Program-made: the position numbers and the translations under genes
Shown here: positions 1 through 10,286 of the stretch, one piece after another
Layout: each line of letters begins with the position of its first letter
Position numbering within the stretch: position 1 is the stretch's first letter
Notes under the pieces: model-generated
Told to the model about the DNA's origin: nothing
Database searches by the model: none
The model's input: the letters and a program-made list of their open reading frames with translations, nothing else
Source of the DNA: an uncultured Paracoccus sp.
Lineage (GTDB): Bacteria; Pseudomonadota; Alphaproteobacteria; Rhodobacterales; Rhodobacteraceae
DNA: 64,000 bases
Direction of reading: 5' to 3'
Assembly (NCBI RefSeq): GCF_947496875.1
Contig: NZ_CANMEH010000003.1
Location: 357,902-421,901 of the forward strand

Positions 1-686
<686 letters not shown>

Positions 687-720
687 TCACGTCCGCCGGC
701 TACGCCAGGCGATCACACTT

Positions 721-1674
721 TCATGCCACGCGATCAGGCAGGTCCCGGCCTTCGTCCAGCGCGACCAGATTTGCCATCGCCCGCAGCGCCATGTCGGTGC
801 GCACCTGTTCCGCCGCCGTCCCGAGATGCGGCAGCAGCGTCACGTTCTGCATGACGCGCAGCGCATCGGGAACCAGCGGTTCGCGTTCATAGACGTCCAG
901 CCCGGCGCCGGCGATCTGTCCCGCCTGCAGCGCCGCGATCAGCGCCGCTTCGTCCACCACGTCGCCGCGCGACACGTTGATCAGGAATGACTCCGCGCGC
1001 ATCACCTGCAGCTCGGCGGGGCCGATCAGGTGCCGGGTTTCGGCACCGCCCGGAACGGCTAGAACGACGAAATCCGCCGCGGCCAGCGCGGCGGGCAGAT
1101 CGGGCATCTGCGTCGCGGGCACCGGCATCGAGGTCACCCGCGACCGGTTGTGGAAAACGACCCGCATGCCGAAACCGGCATGGCAGCGGGCGGCGACCGC
1201 CTTGCCGATTCGCCCCATTCCCACGATGCCGACGGTCGCACCAGTGACATGGCGCCCCAGCATCTGGGTCGGCTGCCACCCCGTCCATTCACCGGCGCGG
1301 ACCAGCCGTTCGCCTTCGCCCGCCCGCCGCGCGGTCATCAGGATCAGGGTCATGGCAATGTCGGCCGTCGCGTCGGTGACCACCCCCGGCGTGTTCGACA
1401 CCATGACGCCCGCCGCCCTTGCCGCATCCAGATCGATGTGGTTGTAGCCCGCCCCGAAATTGGCCAGTAGCCTGGTCCGCAGCCCGTTGCCTGCAAAAGC
1501 CGCGGCAGAGAAACCGTCGCCGAGGGTGGGGATGATGGCGTCGTAGCCGCGCATCGCGTCGGCCGCTTCTGCCGGCGTCAGCGCCTCTGTCGAGTCGCGA
1601 AAATCGGCGTCGAACCGGGTGCCGAGGGCGGCCTCGGCCGCGGTGGTCATGCGGCGGGTCACCAGCAGGCGCAT
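721..1674 (-). CDS. D-isomer-specific 2-hydroxyacid dehydrogenase (glyoxylate/hydroxypyruvate reductase type)
   Basis: A 317-residue NAD(P)-dependent dehydrogenase, the usual family length. The Rossmann motif VGMGRIG lies near residue 151. The catalytic set is present: Arg236 in NVSRGDVVDE, Glu265 in YEREP and His283 in LPHLG. Such enzymes interconvert glyoxylate and glycolate, or hydroxypyruvate and D-glycerate; the exact substrate cannot be read from sequence. It is the distal gene of a minus-strand group with a CsaA-like gene and proC: its ATG touches the stop of the upstream gene at 1674, so it is probably cotranscribed. Cytoplasmic, with no unusual features. Confidence 0.85.
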   Translation of the reverse strand: MRLLVTRRMTTAAEAALGTRFDADFRDSTEALTPAEAADAMRGYDAIIPTLGDGFSAAAFAGNGLRTRLLANFGAGYNHIDLDAARAAGVMVSNTPGVVTDATADIAMTLILMTARRAGEGERLVRAGEWTGWQPTQMLGRHVTGATVGIVGMGRIGKAVAARCHAGFGMRVVFHNRSRVTSMPVPATQMPDLPAALAAADFVVLAVPGGAETRHLIGPAELQVMRAESFLINVSRGDVVDEAALIAALQAGQIAGAGLDVYEREPLVPDALRVMQNVTLLPHLGTAAEQVRTDMALRAMANLVALDEGRDLPDRVA

Positions 1675-2069
1675 CAGTACATCCTTCCACCATCGGGAAC
1701 GGGTTTGTCGGGCACGATCAACACCACCTCGCCATCGGCATCCGGCAGACCGAGCACCAGTACCTCGGACCTCACCTTGCCGATCTGGCGCGGCGGAAAA
1801 TTCACGACAGCCAGAACCTGCTGTCCGACCAGCGCATCGAGATCATGATTGCGCGTGATCTGCGCCGAGCTGCGCCGTTCACCTAGCGGCCCGAAATCGA
1901 TCCACAGCTTGAAGGCCGGCTTCCGCGCGTCGGGGAAAGGCTCGGCGCGCGTGATCGTGCCGACACGAATGTCGACCCGGTCGAAGTCCTGCATCGTGGC
2001 AGGGCCCTGTCCGGCGGTGTCCGGCGGCGTGACCTCGTCCCCTGCGTTGACGTCCGGACGGCCGCTCAT
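1674..2069 (-). CDS. CsaA-like tRNA-binding domain protein
   Basis: 131 residues made of a single OB-fold tRNA-binding domain (the EMAP II/CsaA type) after a short N-terminal extension. The core begins around residue 26 with DFDRVDIRVGTI, continues with AFKLWIDFG and SSAQIT, and ends in GLPDADG and PDKPVPDG, typical of CsaA/YgjH proteins. An internal ATG at residue 26 would give a product closer to the usual 105-115 residues, so the first 25 residues may be an annotation excess. CsaA was described as a chaperone-like export factor in Bacillus; YgjH binds tRNA. The start overlaps the proC stop by 4 bases. Confidence 0.8.
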   Translation of the reverse strand: MSGRPDVNAGDEVTPPDTAGQGPATMQDFDRVDIRVGTITRAEPFPDARKPAFKLWIDFGPLGERRSSAQITRNHDLDALVGQQVLAVVNFPPRQIGKVRSEVLVLGLPDADGEVVLIVPDKPVPDGGRMY

Positions 2070-2878
2070 TGCCCCAACTCCCGCGAGCGGGCGGCGGCGG
2101 CCGCGACCGTGCGGCGGATCAGGTCCGGCAGTCCCGACCTGTCGTCCATCAGAACCGCAAGCCCCGCAGCAGTCGTTCCGCCGGGCGAGGTCACGTTCGC
2201 ACGCAGCACGGCAGGGTCTTCGTCTCCCGCGACAGCCAAAGCCCCTGCCCCGGCCACGGTGGCCCGCGCCAGATCCAGCGCCAAGGATGGCGGCAGCCCC
2301 TCGGCCTCGCCCGCCCGCGCCAAGGCTTCAATCAGGTGGAACACGTAAGCCGGTCCCGAGCCCGACACGGCGGTGACCGCGTCCATCTGCGACTCGTCCT
2401 GCAGCCGGACGACGCGCCCGACCGCAGCCATGAGCGCCTGTGCCAGATCCATCGGTGCCGCGGTGGCGCGGTCATTGCCGATGATCGCAGAGATGCCCTG
2501 CCCGATCGCCGCCGGCGTGTTCGGCATCGCCCGGACGATCGGCGCCCCCGGAAAGGCGCGGCCAAAGCGCTCGAGCGTCACCCCTGCGGCAACCGACAGG
2601 ATCAGCGTGTCAGCTCCTTCGGCAGCAGCCTGCAGGGCGGGCAGCACATCGCCCATCATCTGCGGCTTGACCGCCAGCACCAGCACCGCCGGGTTGGGTG
2701 GCGTGGCTCCGTTCGCCCGAATGCCTCGCTCGGCCAGCCAGGCAGGCGCTGCCGGGTCGATGACGTAAACCGCGGCGGGGTCCAGGCCGCGGTTCAGCCA
2801 GCCCTTCAGCAGCGCACCGCCCATGCGGCCGCAGCCGACCAGGATCAGTCCCCGATCATTCAGACGCGCCAGGTCCAT
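2066..2878 (-). CDS. proC: Pyrroline-5-carboxylate reductase
   Basis: 270 residues, the normal length. It reduces 1-pyrroline-5-carboxylate to proline with NAD(P)H, the last step of proline synthesis, in the cytoplasm. The N-terminal dinucleotide motif GCGRMG is at residues 15-20. AVKPQMM follows near 70, MPNTPAAIGQG near 125, and the family signature VSGSGPAYVFHLIEAL with ATVAGAGAL and TSPGGTTAAGL lies in the C-terminal half. It is the first gene of the proC / csaA-like / dehydrogenase group and its stop overlaps the next start, so the three are likely cotranscribed. Confidence 0.93.
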   Translation of the reverse strand: MDLARLNDRGLILVGCGRMGGALLKGWLNRGLDPAAVYVIDPAAPAWLAERGIRANGATPPNPAVLVLAVKPQMMGDVLPALQAAAEGADTLILSVAAGVTLERFGRAFPGAPIVRAMPNTPAAIGQGISAIIGNDRATAAPMDLAQALMAAVGRVVRLQDESQMDAVTAVSGSGPAYVFHLIEALARAGEAEGLPPSLALDLARATVAGAGALAVAGDEDPAVLRANVTSPGGTTAAGLAVLMDDRSGLPDLIRRTVAAAAARSRELGQ

Positions 2879-2941
2879 GCCACCTCCGTTGCGATACGGA
2901 TCCGGGTAGGACAGGGCACTGCCGCTGTCCAGACGAGGACC

Positions 2942-3445
2942 TCACGCCCGACCGAACATGGCCCCCATGGCAACGGTCAGCGCGGATGCGGGAGACGCGT
3001 CGCCCCAGCAGGTCATCTGGAAGGCGGGATAGAACCGTTCCGACGCGGCGAGCGCCGCATCGATCATCTGGCTTACCTGCTCGGCCGAAGCGGTGACCTC
3101 GCCGTTCAGGATCAGCCCGTAGCGCCAGACCATCAGCCGCTGTGGCGCCCAGAAGGTAAACGCCCCGTCCCAGACCTGGTCATTCGCCAGGTTCAGCACC
3201 TCGTACAACGCGCCGAGCCGGTCGGGCGGCGGGTCCATGTCGAAGCTGCTGATCAGGCGCAGCACCTGTTCGCGCGCGGACCACGACAGTGACACCGAAT
3301 AGGTCCGCCACTGACCCTCGACGGTCATCGCGATCTCGTCTTCGGTCGGCCTGTCGAACTCCCACTGGTGATGCAGTGCGACTGTCTCGACAATGTCGAT
3401 CGGGTCGATGTCGTCACAGGAGATCAGCCGGTGGGTCTGTGCCAT
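2942..3445 (-). CDS. YbjN domain-containing protein
   Basis: A 167-residue cytoplasmic protein without signal or membrane segments. It resembles the YbjN (DUF1790-like) family, whose fold is like type III secretion chaperones. Shared features are an acidic N-terminal strand pattern (WEFDRPTEDEIAMTVEG), a central IISSFD-like stretch (RLISSFDMDP), LYEVLNLANDQVW and a C-terminal helix. Alphaproteobacterial members commonly sit next to proC. E. coli YbjN has been linked to stress and motility regulation, but no biochemical role is established. The 63-base gap to proC leaves cotranscription open. Confidence 0.75.
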   Translation of the reverse strand: MAQTHRLISCDDIDPIDIVETVALHHQWEFDRPTEDEIAMTVEGQWRTYSVSLSWSAREQVLRLISSFDMDPPPDRLGALYEVLNLANDQVWDGAFTFWAPQRLMVWRYGLILNGEVTASAEQVSQMIDAALAASERFYPAFQMTCWGDASPASALTVAMGAMFGRA

Positions 3446-3665
3446 GCGTGTCCTGTCTGTGGCAGCCCGGCTGATGCCGGGCGGTGGGGCGGTCCACGAT
3501 TAGGAGAGGTGCAGGAACCACCTACCAGATATCGTCACGGCAAAAGCTATGCGTGTAAAGGCACAGCAATATGACACGTGGTTGATTTCGGTGGATAAGT
3601 GCGACGCAGCGGTCAACTGCCCCGGCCACGTCGAGAACTGCGGCAGGCGCAGGGGGCGGCGACGG

Positions 3666-4328
3666 TCAGCCGCCGTGGATGATCCGGACGTAGTTCTTGG
3701 TTTCGCGGTAAGGGGGGATGCCCTTGTATTTCCGAACCGCGCCCGGACCGGCGTTATATGCGGCGAGCGCCAGCCGCCAGCTTCCGAAGGTGTTGTACAT
3801 CTGGCGCAGATAGCGGGCACCCCCGTCCAGGTTCTGCAGCGGATCGTTGGGGTTGACGCCGAGCCCGGCCGCGGTGCCGGGCATCAGCTGGGCCAGCCCG
3901 CGGGCGCCCTTGTGGGACCGTGCGACGGGGTTCCAGCCCGATTCCTGCTGCACCAGCCGCAGGAACAGATCCTCGGGGATGCCATGCTTGCGCGCGACGG
4001 CCCGCGCATGGGGCAGGTACTTGCTGCGCTGGTTCCCGCGATAGGCCGGGATGGCGTTGCTGGTCGGAACGGATCCGTCGAGCGAGATCACGGTGACCGT
4101 GCGCCCCTCACGCCCCGCATCAGGGCGCAGCCGCTGGGATCGCTGGTACTGCGCGGACAGCCGCGAATCCATCAGTTGGGTCTGTCGCTGGAACTGGCTG
4201 GCGCGCGACTTGCTGGACGCGCCCGACAGGCGCAGACCGTCCGCCGCAGCCGGTACCGCCAGTCCGCCTGCTAGAATGGCGACGACCGCCGCCTTGAGAA
4301 ACCCACGTGCTGTCACGGTGATCTGCAT
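3666..4328 (-). CDS. Secreted lytic transglycosylase (SLT domain)
   Basis: 220 residues with a Sec-type signal peptide (basic start, hydrophobic core, VPAAADG cleavage region near residue 30). A linker rich in Arg and Gln follows, then an SLT/lysozyme-like domain from about 105 to the end. The catalytic Glu129 is in [16 protein letters not shown] and [10 protein letters not shown] are the other family motifs. It should cleave the glycan strand of peptidoglycan in the periplasm with formation of 1,6-anhydroMurNAc. The ATG follows a GAGGG ribosome site closely. It is transcribed divergently from ssb, with 219 bases between the two starts. Confidence 0.88.
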   Translation of the reverse strand: MQITVTARGFLKAAVVAILAGGLAVPAAADGLRLSGASSKSRASQFQRQTQLMDSRLSAQYQRSQRLRPDAGREGRTVTVISLDGSVPTSNAIPAYRGNQRSKYLPHARAVARKHGIPEDLFLRLVQQESGWNPVARSHKGARGLAQLMPGTAAGLGVNPNDPLQNLDGGARYLRQMYNTFGSWRLALAAYNAGPGAVRKYKGIPPYRETKNYVRIIHGG

Positions 4329-4547
4329 CTGACCCTCTCGTCCCTGTTCTTTTTTCTCCGACTATACGAATGAACCTCGTCCGAGGCTACTTCGGGCTGC
4401 GACGGGTTCCCTCCCTCTCATCGCGTCGGCAATTTCCCGCCGACGAGGGCTCTTGGGGTACCTGCCGGCCGGTCCGCGCGCGGGGTAGCGCGTCGGTTTC
4501 GCAGGCGCTAGACCGGCGCAACTGCATTTCGTACGAAGGGGCAAACC

Positions 4548-5027
4548 ATGGCGGGCAGCGTCAACAAGGTCATTCTGGTCGGCAATCTGGGACAGGACCC
4601 GGACATCCGCACCTTTCAGAACGGTGGCAAGATCGCCAACCTGCGCATCGCCACTTCTGAACAGTGGAAGGACCGCAACAGCGGCGAACGGCGCGAACGG
4701 ACCGAGTGGCATACCGTTGTGATCCACTCCGAACCGCTGGTCCGGGTGGCCGAGCAGTATCTGAAGAAGGGCAGCAAGGTCTACATCGAGGGCCAGCTGG
4801 AAACCCGCAAGTGGCAGGACCAGAGCGGCCAGGATCGCTATTCGACCGAGGTGGCGCTGCGCCCGTATCGCAGCGAACTGCAGATGCTGGATGGTCGCGG
4901 CGGCAGCGGCGGTGGCAGCCAGGCCGGCGGCTACGGTGAGGCGGGCAGCGGCGGCGGACGGGGCACGTCATCGGGCCCGAGCGATGCCGGCGGCCGTCCG
5001 GAATTCGACGACGAGATCCCGTTCTAG
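4548..5027 (+). CDS. ssb: Single-stranded DNA-binding protein
   Basis: 159 residues. The N-terminal OB-fold (about 1-110) shows [24 protein letters not shown] and [18 protein letters not shown], all hallmark SSB motifs. A Gly/Ser-rich disordered linker follows, and the protein ends in the acidic tip DDEIPF, which recruits replication and repair partners. It binds ssDNA as a tetramer in replication, recombination and repair. The ATG has a strong AAGGGG site upstream. In many alphaproteobacteria uvrA is divergent from ssb; here the divergent gene is a lytic transglycosylase. Confidence 0.97.
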   Translation: MAGSVNKVILVGNLGQDPDIRTFQNGGKIANLRIATSEQWKDRNSGERRERTEWHTVVIHSEPLVRVAEQYLKKGSKVYIEGQLETRKWQDQSGQDRYSTEVALRPYRSELQMLDGRGGSGGGSQAGGYGEAGSGGGRGTSSGPSDAGGRPEFDDEIPF

Positions 5028-5043
5028 GACGAGGCGCGCCCAT

Positions 5044-5074
5044 CCGAGGCCTGTCAGGGCAACGACGGCCTCGG
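5044..5074 (+). terminator. Hairpin downstream of ssb, possible weak terminator
   Basis: A perfect 8-bp stem (CCGAGGCC with GGCCTCGG, loop of 15 bases) starts 16 bases after the ssb stop. No run of T follows, so intrinsic termination is uncertain. It could instead protect the ssb mRNA 3' end. Confidence 0.35.
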
Positions 5075-5134
5075 TGCGACCCCCGACACTGCGAAGCTGA
5101 TCCTCCCCGGAACATCCGATGAACATCGCGACCA

Positions 5135-5163
5135 TTGAAGCAGCGGCGGCGGAATCCTAGATT
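5135..5163 (+). promoter_or_regulatory. Putative lon promoter
   Basis: TTGAAG and TAGATT are separated by exactly 17 bases, a good match to a sigma-70-type promoter. The TTGAA element also fits the -35 of heat-shock (RpoH) promoters, which would suit lon. It lies 67 bases upstream of the chosen lon start. Predicted by eye only. Confidence 0.45.
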
Positions 5164-5229
5164 GGTCGCAAGCCGGGTCGGTGGGCTGCCATGATGGGGC
5201 CCCTCATGCCCGGGCACGAAAGGACCAAG

Positions 5230-7650
5230 ATGACCACTGCATCTTCTCCCACCACCTACGCCGTGTTGCCGCTGCGCGACATCGTCGTTTTCCCGCACAT
5301 GATCGTCCCGCTGTTTGTCGGGCGAGAGAAATCGGTTCGCGCGCTCGAAGCGGTGATGGAAGGCGACCGCCCGATCCTGCTGGCCGCCCAGAAGGACGCC
5401 GCGGAGGACGAGCCGGATCACGATGGCATCTTCCGTACCGGGGTTCTGGCCAACGTCCTGCAACTGCTGAAGCTGCCTGACGGCACCGTGAAGGTGCTGG
5501 TCGAGGGACGCGAACGCGTCATGATCACCGACTTCGTCGAGAATGACGACTATTTCGAAGCGACAGCCGAAACCCTGACCGAAGAGCCGGGTGACCTGGA
5601 AAGCGTGACCGCACTGGTGCGGACCGTCGCCGAAGAGTTCACGCGCTATGTCAAGGTGCGCAAGAACATCACCGAGGAAGCCATCTCCACGATCGGCGAG
5701 GCGCGGGAACCCGCCGCACTTGCCGACCTGGTCGCCGGCCATCTGGGGATCGACATAGAGCGCAAGCAGGATCTGCTGGACACGCTGAACGTCGCGGAGC
5801 GTCTGGAAAAGGTCTATGGCCTGATGCAGGGCGAGATGTCGGTCCTGCAGGTCGAGAAGAAGATCAAGTCGCGCGTCAAGACCCAGATGGAGAAGACGCA
5901 GCGCGAATACTACCTGAACGAGCAGATGAAGGCGATCCAGCGCGAGCTGGGCGACGGCGACGACGGCCAGACCGAACTGGCCGACCTGGAAGAACGCATC
6001 GCGAAGACCAAGTTCAGCAAGGAAGCGCGCGAGAAGGCCGACGCCGAGCTGAAGAAGCTGAAGTCGATGTCGCCGATGTCGGCCGAGGCGACGGTCAGCC
6101 GCAACTACCTGGACTGGCTGCTGGCCCTGCCGTGGGGCGTGAAGTCGCGCACCCGGAAGGATCTGGCGCAGGCCGAGGCCGTGCTGGACGCCGATCACTA
6201 TGGTCTGGAAAAGGTCAAGGAGCGCATCGTCGAGTATCTCGCCGTCCAGAACCGGTCGACCAAGCTGAAGGGGCCGATCCTGTGCCTCGTCGGTCCGCCC
6301 GGCGTGGGCAAGACCTCGCTGGGCCGGTCGGTGGCGCGGGCGACGGGACGGGAATTCATCCGCATCAGCCTGGGCGGCGTGCGCGACGAATCCGAGATCC
6401 GCGGTCACCGGCGGACCTATATCGGGTCCATGCCCGGCAAGATCATCCAGGCGCTGAAGAAGGCCAAGACCACCAATCCGCTCATCCTGCTGGACGAGAT
6501 CGACAAGATGGGACAGGATTTCCGGGGCGACCCGGCCAGCGCCATGCTGGAGGTCCTGGACCCGGAACAGAACTCGACCTTCGTCGACCATTACCTCGAG
6601 GTCGAGTACGACCTGTCGAACGTGATGTTCGTGACCACGGCGAACAGCTACAACATGCCGGGGCCGCTGCTGGACCGGATGGAGATCATTCCGCTGTCCG
6701 GCTACACCGAGGACGAGAAGCGGGAGATCGCCAAGCAGCACCTGCTGCCCAAGCAGATCAAGGCCAATGGTCTGAAGCGGGGCGAGTTCTCGGTCACCGA
6801 CGAGGCGCTGACCCATGTCATCCGCTACTACACCCGCGAAGCGGGGGTGCGGAGCCTGGAACGCGAGATCGCCAAGCTGGCCCGCAAGGCGGTGACGCAA
6901 ATCCTGAAGGGTCAGGCGACCAGCATCGAGGTGACGCCCGAAAAGGCGGCCGAGTATCTGGGCGTCCGGCGGCACCGGTATGGGCTGGCCGAACAGCATG
7001 ATCAGGTCGGTGTGGTCACGGGGCTTGCCTGGACGCAGACGGGCGGCGATCTGCTGCAGATCGAGGCGCTGAAGCTGCCGGGCAAGGGCCGGATGAAGAC
7101 GACCGGCAAGCTGGGCGACGTGATGAAGGAATCGATCGACGCGGCCTCCAGCTTCGTCCGGTCGGTGGCGCCGGAACTGGGCATTCGCCCGCCCGAATTC
7201 GAGCGGCGCGACATCCACGTTCACGTCCCCGAGGGCGCGACCCCCAAGGACGGCCCCTCGGCAGGTCTGGCCATGGTGACGTCTGTCGTCAGCGTGATGA
7301 CGGGCATTCCGGTCCGCAAGGACGTGGCGATGACCGGCGAGGTCACGCTGCGCGGCAACGCGCTCGCCATCGGCGGCCTGAAGGAGAAGCTGCTGGCGGC
7401 CCTTCGCGGCGGGATCCAGACCGTTCTGATCCCGCAGGAGAACGAAAAGGATCTGGCCGAGATCCCGGCGAACGTGAAGGAAGGGCTGACCATCATCCCC
7501 GTCTCGAACGTGCGCGAGGTCCTGCGTCACGCGCTGGTGCGGATGCCCGAGCCGCTGGAGTGGGACGAAGCAGCCGAAGAGGCCGCCGCGGCCGAGGCGG
7601 CGCGGCTGGCCGCCCGTCACGATGCGGCCAATACGGCCACCGCGCACTGA
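5230..7650 (+). CDS. lon: ATP-dependent protease Lon
   Basis: 806 residues, the usual length. The N-terminal LON domain starts with [17 protein letters not shown]. The AAA+ module has Walker A GPPGVGKT at 355-362 and the Walker B-region motif LLDEIDKM. The C-terminal peptidase has Ser677 in KDGPSAG and Lys718 in GGLKEK, the Ser-Lys dyad. It degrades misfolded and short-lived regulatory proteins in the cytoplasm. An upstream in-frame ATG at 5191 exists, but the ATG at 5230 follows an AAAGGA ribosome site at good spacing and gives the normal N-terminus. A strong terminator follows. Confidence 0.97.
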   Translation: MTTASSPTTYAVLPLRDIVVFPHMIVPLFVGREKSVRALEAVMEGDRPILLAAQKDAAEDEPDHDGIFRTGVLANVLQLLKLPDGTVKVLVEGRERVMITDFVENDDYFEATAETLTEEPGDLESVTALVRTVAEEFTRYVKVRKNITEEAISTIGEAREPAALADLVAGHLGIDIERKQDLLDTLNVAERLEKVYGLMQGEMSVLQVEKKIKSRVKTQMEKTQREYYLNEQMKAIQRELGDGDDGQTELADLEERIAKTKFSKEAREKADAELKKLKSMSPMSAEATVSRNYLDWLLALPWGVKSRTRKDLAQAEAVLDADHYGLEKVKERIVEYLAVQNRSTKLKGPILCLVGPPGVGKTSLGRSVARATGREFIRISLGGVRDESEIRGHRRTYIGSMPGKIIQALKKAKTTNPLILLDEIDKMGQDFRGDPASAMLEVLDPEQNSTFVDHYLEVEYDLSNVMFVTTANSYNMPGPLLDRMEIIPLSGYTEDEKREIAKQHLLPKQIKANGLKRGEFSVTDEALTHVIRYYTREAGVRSLEREIAKLARKAVTQILKGQATSIEVTPEKAAEYLGVRRHRYGLAEQHDQVGVVTGLAWTQTGGDLLQIEALKLPGKGRMKTTGKLGDVMKESIDAASSFVRSVAPELGIRPPEFERRDIHVHVPEGATPKDGPSAGLAMVTSVVSVMTGIPVRKDVAMTGEVTLRGNALAIGGLKEKLLAALRGGIQTVLIPQENEKDLAEIPANVKEGLTIIPVSNVREVLRHALVRMPEPLEWDEAAEEAAAAEAARLAARHDAANTATAH

Positions 7651-7670
7651 GCTGGCCTCAAGTGATCGGA

Positions 7671-7701
7671 ACGGCGGGCGAGTAATCTCGCCCGCCGTTT
7701 T
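7671..7701 (+). terminator. Rho-independent terminator of lon
   Basis: A perfect 12-bp GC-rich stem (ACGGCGGGCGAG with CTCGCCCGCCGT), a TAAT loop and a TTTT tail, 20 bases after the lon stop. Confidence 0.93.
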
Positions 7702-7746
7702 GCTGGCCGCGGGATGATCTCGGCGGAGGTTTTCTACGAAGGTGAC

Positions 7747-7775
7747 TTGCAGCGCTGTGTGACAGACGCTATCAG
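7747..7775 (+). promoter_or_regulatory. Putative tRNA-Val promoter
   Basis: TTGCAG and TATCAG are spaced by 17 bases, and the -10 ends 9 bases before the mature tRNA 5' end. This is a plausible sigma-70-type promoter placing the transcription start just ahead of the tRNA. Confidence 0.5.
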
Positions 7776-7784
7776 GCCGCCACC

Positions 7785-7859
7785 GGGTGATTAGCTCAGC
7801 GGTAGAGCGCTTCGTTCACATCGAAGATGTCAGCGGTTCAAATCCGTTATCACCCACCA
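7785..7859 (+). tRNA. tRNA-Val (anticodon CAC)
   Basis: A full cloverleaf can be folded. The acceptor GGGTGAT pairs with ATCACCC; the D arm is GCTC/GAGC; the anticodon stem CTTCG/CGAAG carries the loop TTCACAT with anticodon CAC (reads GTG); the T arm is AGCGG/CCGTT with TTCAAAT. A discriminator A and an encoded CCA close the gene. A strong terminator hairpin lies 10 bases downstream. Confidence 0.96.
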
Positions 7860-7868
7860 TCATTCCTG

Positions 7869-7905
7869 GAGCGCCAAGGCCGTTTGCTCGGCCTTGGCGC
7901 TCTTT
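7869..7905 (+). terminator. Terminator of tRNA-Val
   Basis: A perfect 14-bp stem (GAGCGCCAAGGCCG with its complement), loop TTTGCT and a short TTT-containing tail, directly after the tRNA gene. Confidence 0.88.
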
Positions 7906-8087
7906 CGTTGTCATTCCGGACGTCTTCGGAACGACCCTGTGAGATACCCGTGTGACCGCACGGGCGGCAGGTTGGCACGGCCGGGCGACACGGGGCGCCA
8001 GGCCCGAGCCGACCAGAGCACTTGCCACGTCGCGGTTTCGTCGCTGCTCAGAGCACAAGCAGACGGCAACCGACTGTTTGCAGATCC

Positions 8088-9734
8088 TCACGCGTTCCCG
8101 TCGCTGCTGGTCTCCGTAACCGTGTCGAAGTCGCTCAGCGCTGGACGCTTGCCCACCGTGACGTGATCGATGTCCTCTGCGGCGAAGCCACGGATTAACG
8201 CCGGGATCATCATGCACACGAGCACGAAGATCGGCAGTCCGACGACCGTGATGACCTCCTGCAAAGCGGTCAGTCCTGCCTCACCTGCCAGCAGGATCAG
8301 CATCGCGGCGATCGCTCCCTCAGCCACCCCCCAGAACACGCGCTGCCGCACCGGGCCCGGCTCTGGCGTTCCGGTGCAGAGCATGTCCACCACGAGCGAC
8401 GCCGAGTCCGATGACGTCGCGAAGAAGATCGCGACGACCACCACCGCGATCCCCTGCATCAGCGTTGCCCAGGGCAATTCGGCAAAGAACGCGAACATGG
8501 CCAGGGGCACGGATTCCGACACGGCCCGGCTGATGGCACCTGCATCGGCCCCCATCGCCGCACGCGCCGCCTGGCCCAACCCGTCAATCTGCATGGCCTG
8601 CCAGCCGAAGATCGCGAACCACACGACCGTGAAAAGCGTCGGCGCCAGCAGCACGCCGAAGACGAACTCGCGCACCGTGCGGCCACGCGAAATCCGCGCG
8701 ACGAAGATGCCAATGAACGGCGACCACGTCACGGTCCACGCCCAGTAGAAAACCGTCCAGCTGCCCTGCCAGCCCCAGGGACCGGTCGCCATCCCTTCGC
8801 CGTGCAGCATGTCGTTCCAGAACGCGAGGCGCGGCAGGTTCGACATGTAGAGGCCGATCGTCTCGACGATGCCGCGCAGCAGGAAGAGGGTGCTTCCGGT
8901 CACCAGCACGAACACCATCAGCGCAACGGCGATGCCGATGTTGATGTTCGAGAGCAGCTTCACGCCCTTGTCCAGCCCCGCCACGATGGATGCCGTCGCG
9001 ACGGCTGTCAGGGTGACCAGGATGGCGACGCGTAGCATGACACTGTTGCCGATCCCGAAAAGCTCGGAAATCCCGGCGGCCACCTGCGACGAGCCCAGAC
9101 CCAGCGAGACGGCCACCCCGAACAGCGTGCCGAGGATCGAGGCGATGTCGATGGCCTTGCCCACCGGGCCGTGGATGCGCTCGCGCAGCAGGGGATAGAA
9201 GACGGAACTCACCCGGATCGGCAGGTCGTAGCGATTGATGAAATACCCGAATGCCAGCCCCGGGAGCGTGAAGATCGTCCAGGTATGCAGCGCAAGATGG
9301 TAGAGCGAGATCGAGATTGCGTCTTGCGCCGCCTGCACCGTGAAGGGCTCGACCCCCGGAAGGGGCGGACTCTGGTAATGGCTGATCGGCTCGGCCACGC
9401 CCCAGAACATCAGCACGGTGCCGATGCCTCCGGCAAACAGCATCGTGAACCACGACACATTCGAGTATTCGGGCCAAGAGCTGCGTGGTCCAAGCCGGAT
9501 ATGGCCGTGGCGCGACATGGCCGCCCAGATCAGGAAGCCCAGCCAGACGTTTACGCCCAGAATGAAGAACCAGCCGAGGTTCGTCACAATCCAGGTGCGT
9601 CCGTCCGAAAACGCGGCGCCGATCGTCTGGGGCATCGCAACAAGCAGGATGACGAACAGCAGAGACAGTCCGGCGGACACAAAGAAAATGACAGGATCGC
9701 CCCTAAGTCCAAGTCGCGCCATCCAGTTCTGCAT
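8088..9734 (-). CDS. BCCT family betaine/carnitine/choline-type transporter
   Basis: 548 residues with about 12 hydrophobic segments, as expected for BCCT carriers, in the inner membrane. The conserved core is clear: LGLGSSQVAAGI in the middle and the Trp-rich TM8 signature (WTVFYWAWTVTWSPFIG) followed by FVARISRGRTVREF. These carriers take up glycine betaine, choline, carnitine or similar quaternary ammonium compounds, or DMSP, by Na+ or H+ symport or exchange, often for osmoprotection. The C-terminal tail is short, so osmosensing through a long tail is unlikely. It stands alone, convergent with tRNA-Val and downstream of hisE with a spacer of about 200 bases. Substrate cannot be told from sequence. 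Confidence 0.9.
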   Translation of the reverse strand: MQNWMARLGLRGDPVIFFVSAGLSLLFVILLVAMPQTIGAAFSDGRTWIVTNLGWFFILGVNVWLGFLIWAAMSRHGHIRLGPRSSWPEYSNVSWFTMLFAGGIGTVLMFWGVAEPISHYQSPPLPGVEPFTVQAAQDAISISLYHLALHTWTIFTLPGLAFGYFINRYDLPIRVSSVFYPLLRERIHGPVGKAIDIASILGTLFGVAVSLGLGSSQVAAGISELFGIGNSVMLRVAILVTLTAVATASIVAGLDKGVKLLSNINIGIAVALMVFVLVTGSTLFLLRGIVETIGLYMSNLPRLAFWNDMLHGEGMATGPWGWQGSWTVFYWAWTVTWSPFIGIFVARISRGRTVREFVFGVLLAPTLFTVVWFAIFGWQAMQIDGLGQAARAAMGADAGAISRAVSESVPLAMFAFFAELPWATLMQGIAVVVVAIFFATSSDSASLVVDMLCTGTPEPGPVRQRVFWGVAEGAIAAMLILLAGEAGLTALQEVITVVGLPIFVLVCMMIPALIRGFAAEDIDHVTVGKRPALSDFDTVTETSSDGNA

Positions 9735-9941
9735 CAGACCCGTCCTTTCATGTCGGCCAGTTTCGTCCCTCGGTCACGTTCAAGCCGTGCGGCGGTGAAA
9801 GCGTTCCCTTCTGCCGCGATTCCTGGTCAGCCATGCTGCGGAGCAATGGCTCGGTTACAACCCGATTCCGGTCCGAAGTCGCCGGTTTAGGACCGTTTCC
9901 CGACATCCTGCGAAGTGCCGCCCGCCCTGAGGCGGCTCCTG

Positions 9942-10286
9942 TCACTCCGGCTGGCTGCCCGCCCGTGCCGCCTTTTCGGTCAGACCCGATTGCGCCTCGC
10001 GCCGCTCCAACTCGTCCCAGACGGCGGCCAGGGGAACCTCGCAGGCTGCCAGCATAACCAGCAGGTGATAGAGGGTGTCGGCCGCTTCGGCGGCCAGACG
10101 CGTTCGGTCGCCGCGGACCGCCTCGATGATGGCCTCGACCGCTTCTTCGCCGAATTTCTCGGCGCATTTTGCCGGCCCCCTGGCCAGCAGTTGCGCAGTC
10201 CAGCTGGTTGCCGGATCGGCACCGCGGCGCGTGTCCACCGTTGCGGCTAGGCGGTCCAGCGGATGCGAGTCCGTGCCCATCGTCAC
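9942..10286 (-). CDS. hisE: Phosphoribosyl-ATP diphosphatase
   Basis: 114 residues, usual for the separate HisE protein (not fused to HisI). It hydrolyses PR-ATP to PR-AMP, step 2 of histidine synthesis. The all-alpha MazG-like fold shows the metal-binding acidic pattern [14 protein letters not shown] and, one helix later, [13 protein letters not shown]. Its start overlaps the hisF stop by 4 bases, so the pair is translationally coupled. The first residues [20 protein letters not shown] fit the family start. Confidence 0.93.
   Translation of the reverse strand: MTMGTDSHPLDRLAATVDTRRGADPATSWTAQLLARGPAKCAEKFGEEAVEAIIEAVRGDRTRLAAEAADTLYHLLVMLAACEVPLAAVWDELERREAQSGLTEKAARAGSQPE

Noticed and set aside
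3465..3482. Perfect 7-bp inverted repeat GCCCGGC-TGAT-GCCGGGC
   Set aside because: No T run and it lies upstream of the YbjN-like gene start, not after a gene; probably chance in GC-rich DNA.
4570..7647. Very long minus-strand open frame (about 1025 codons) opposite lon
   Set aside because: It is the antisense shadow of ssb and lon; the composition is His/Gln/Arg/Asp-rich low-complexity with no family motifs, as expected opposite a GC-rich gene.
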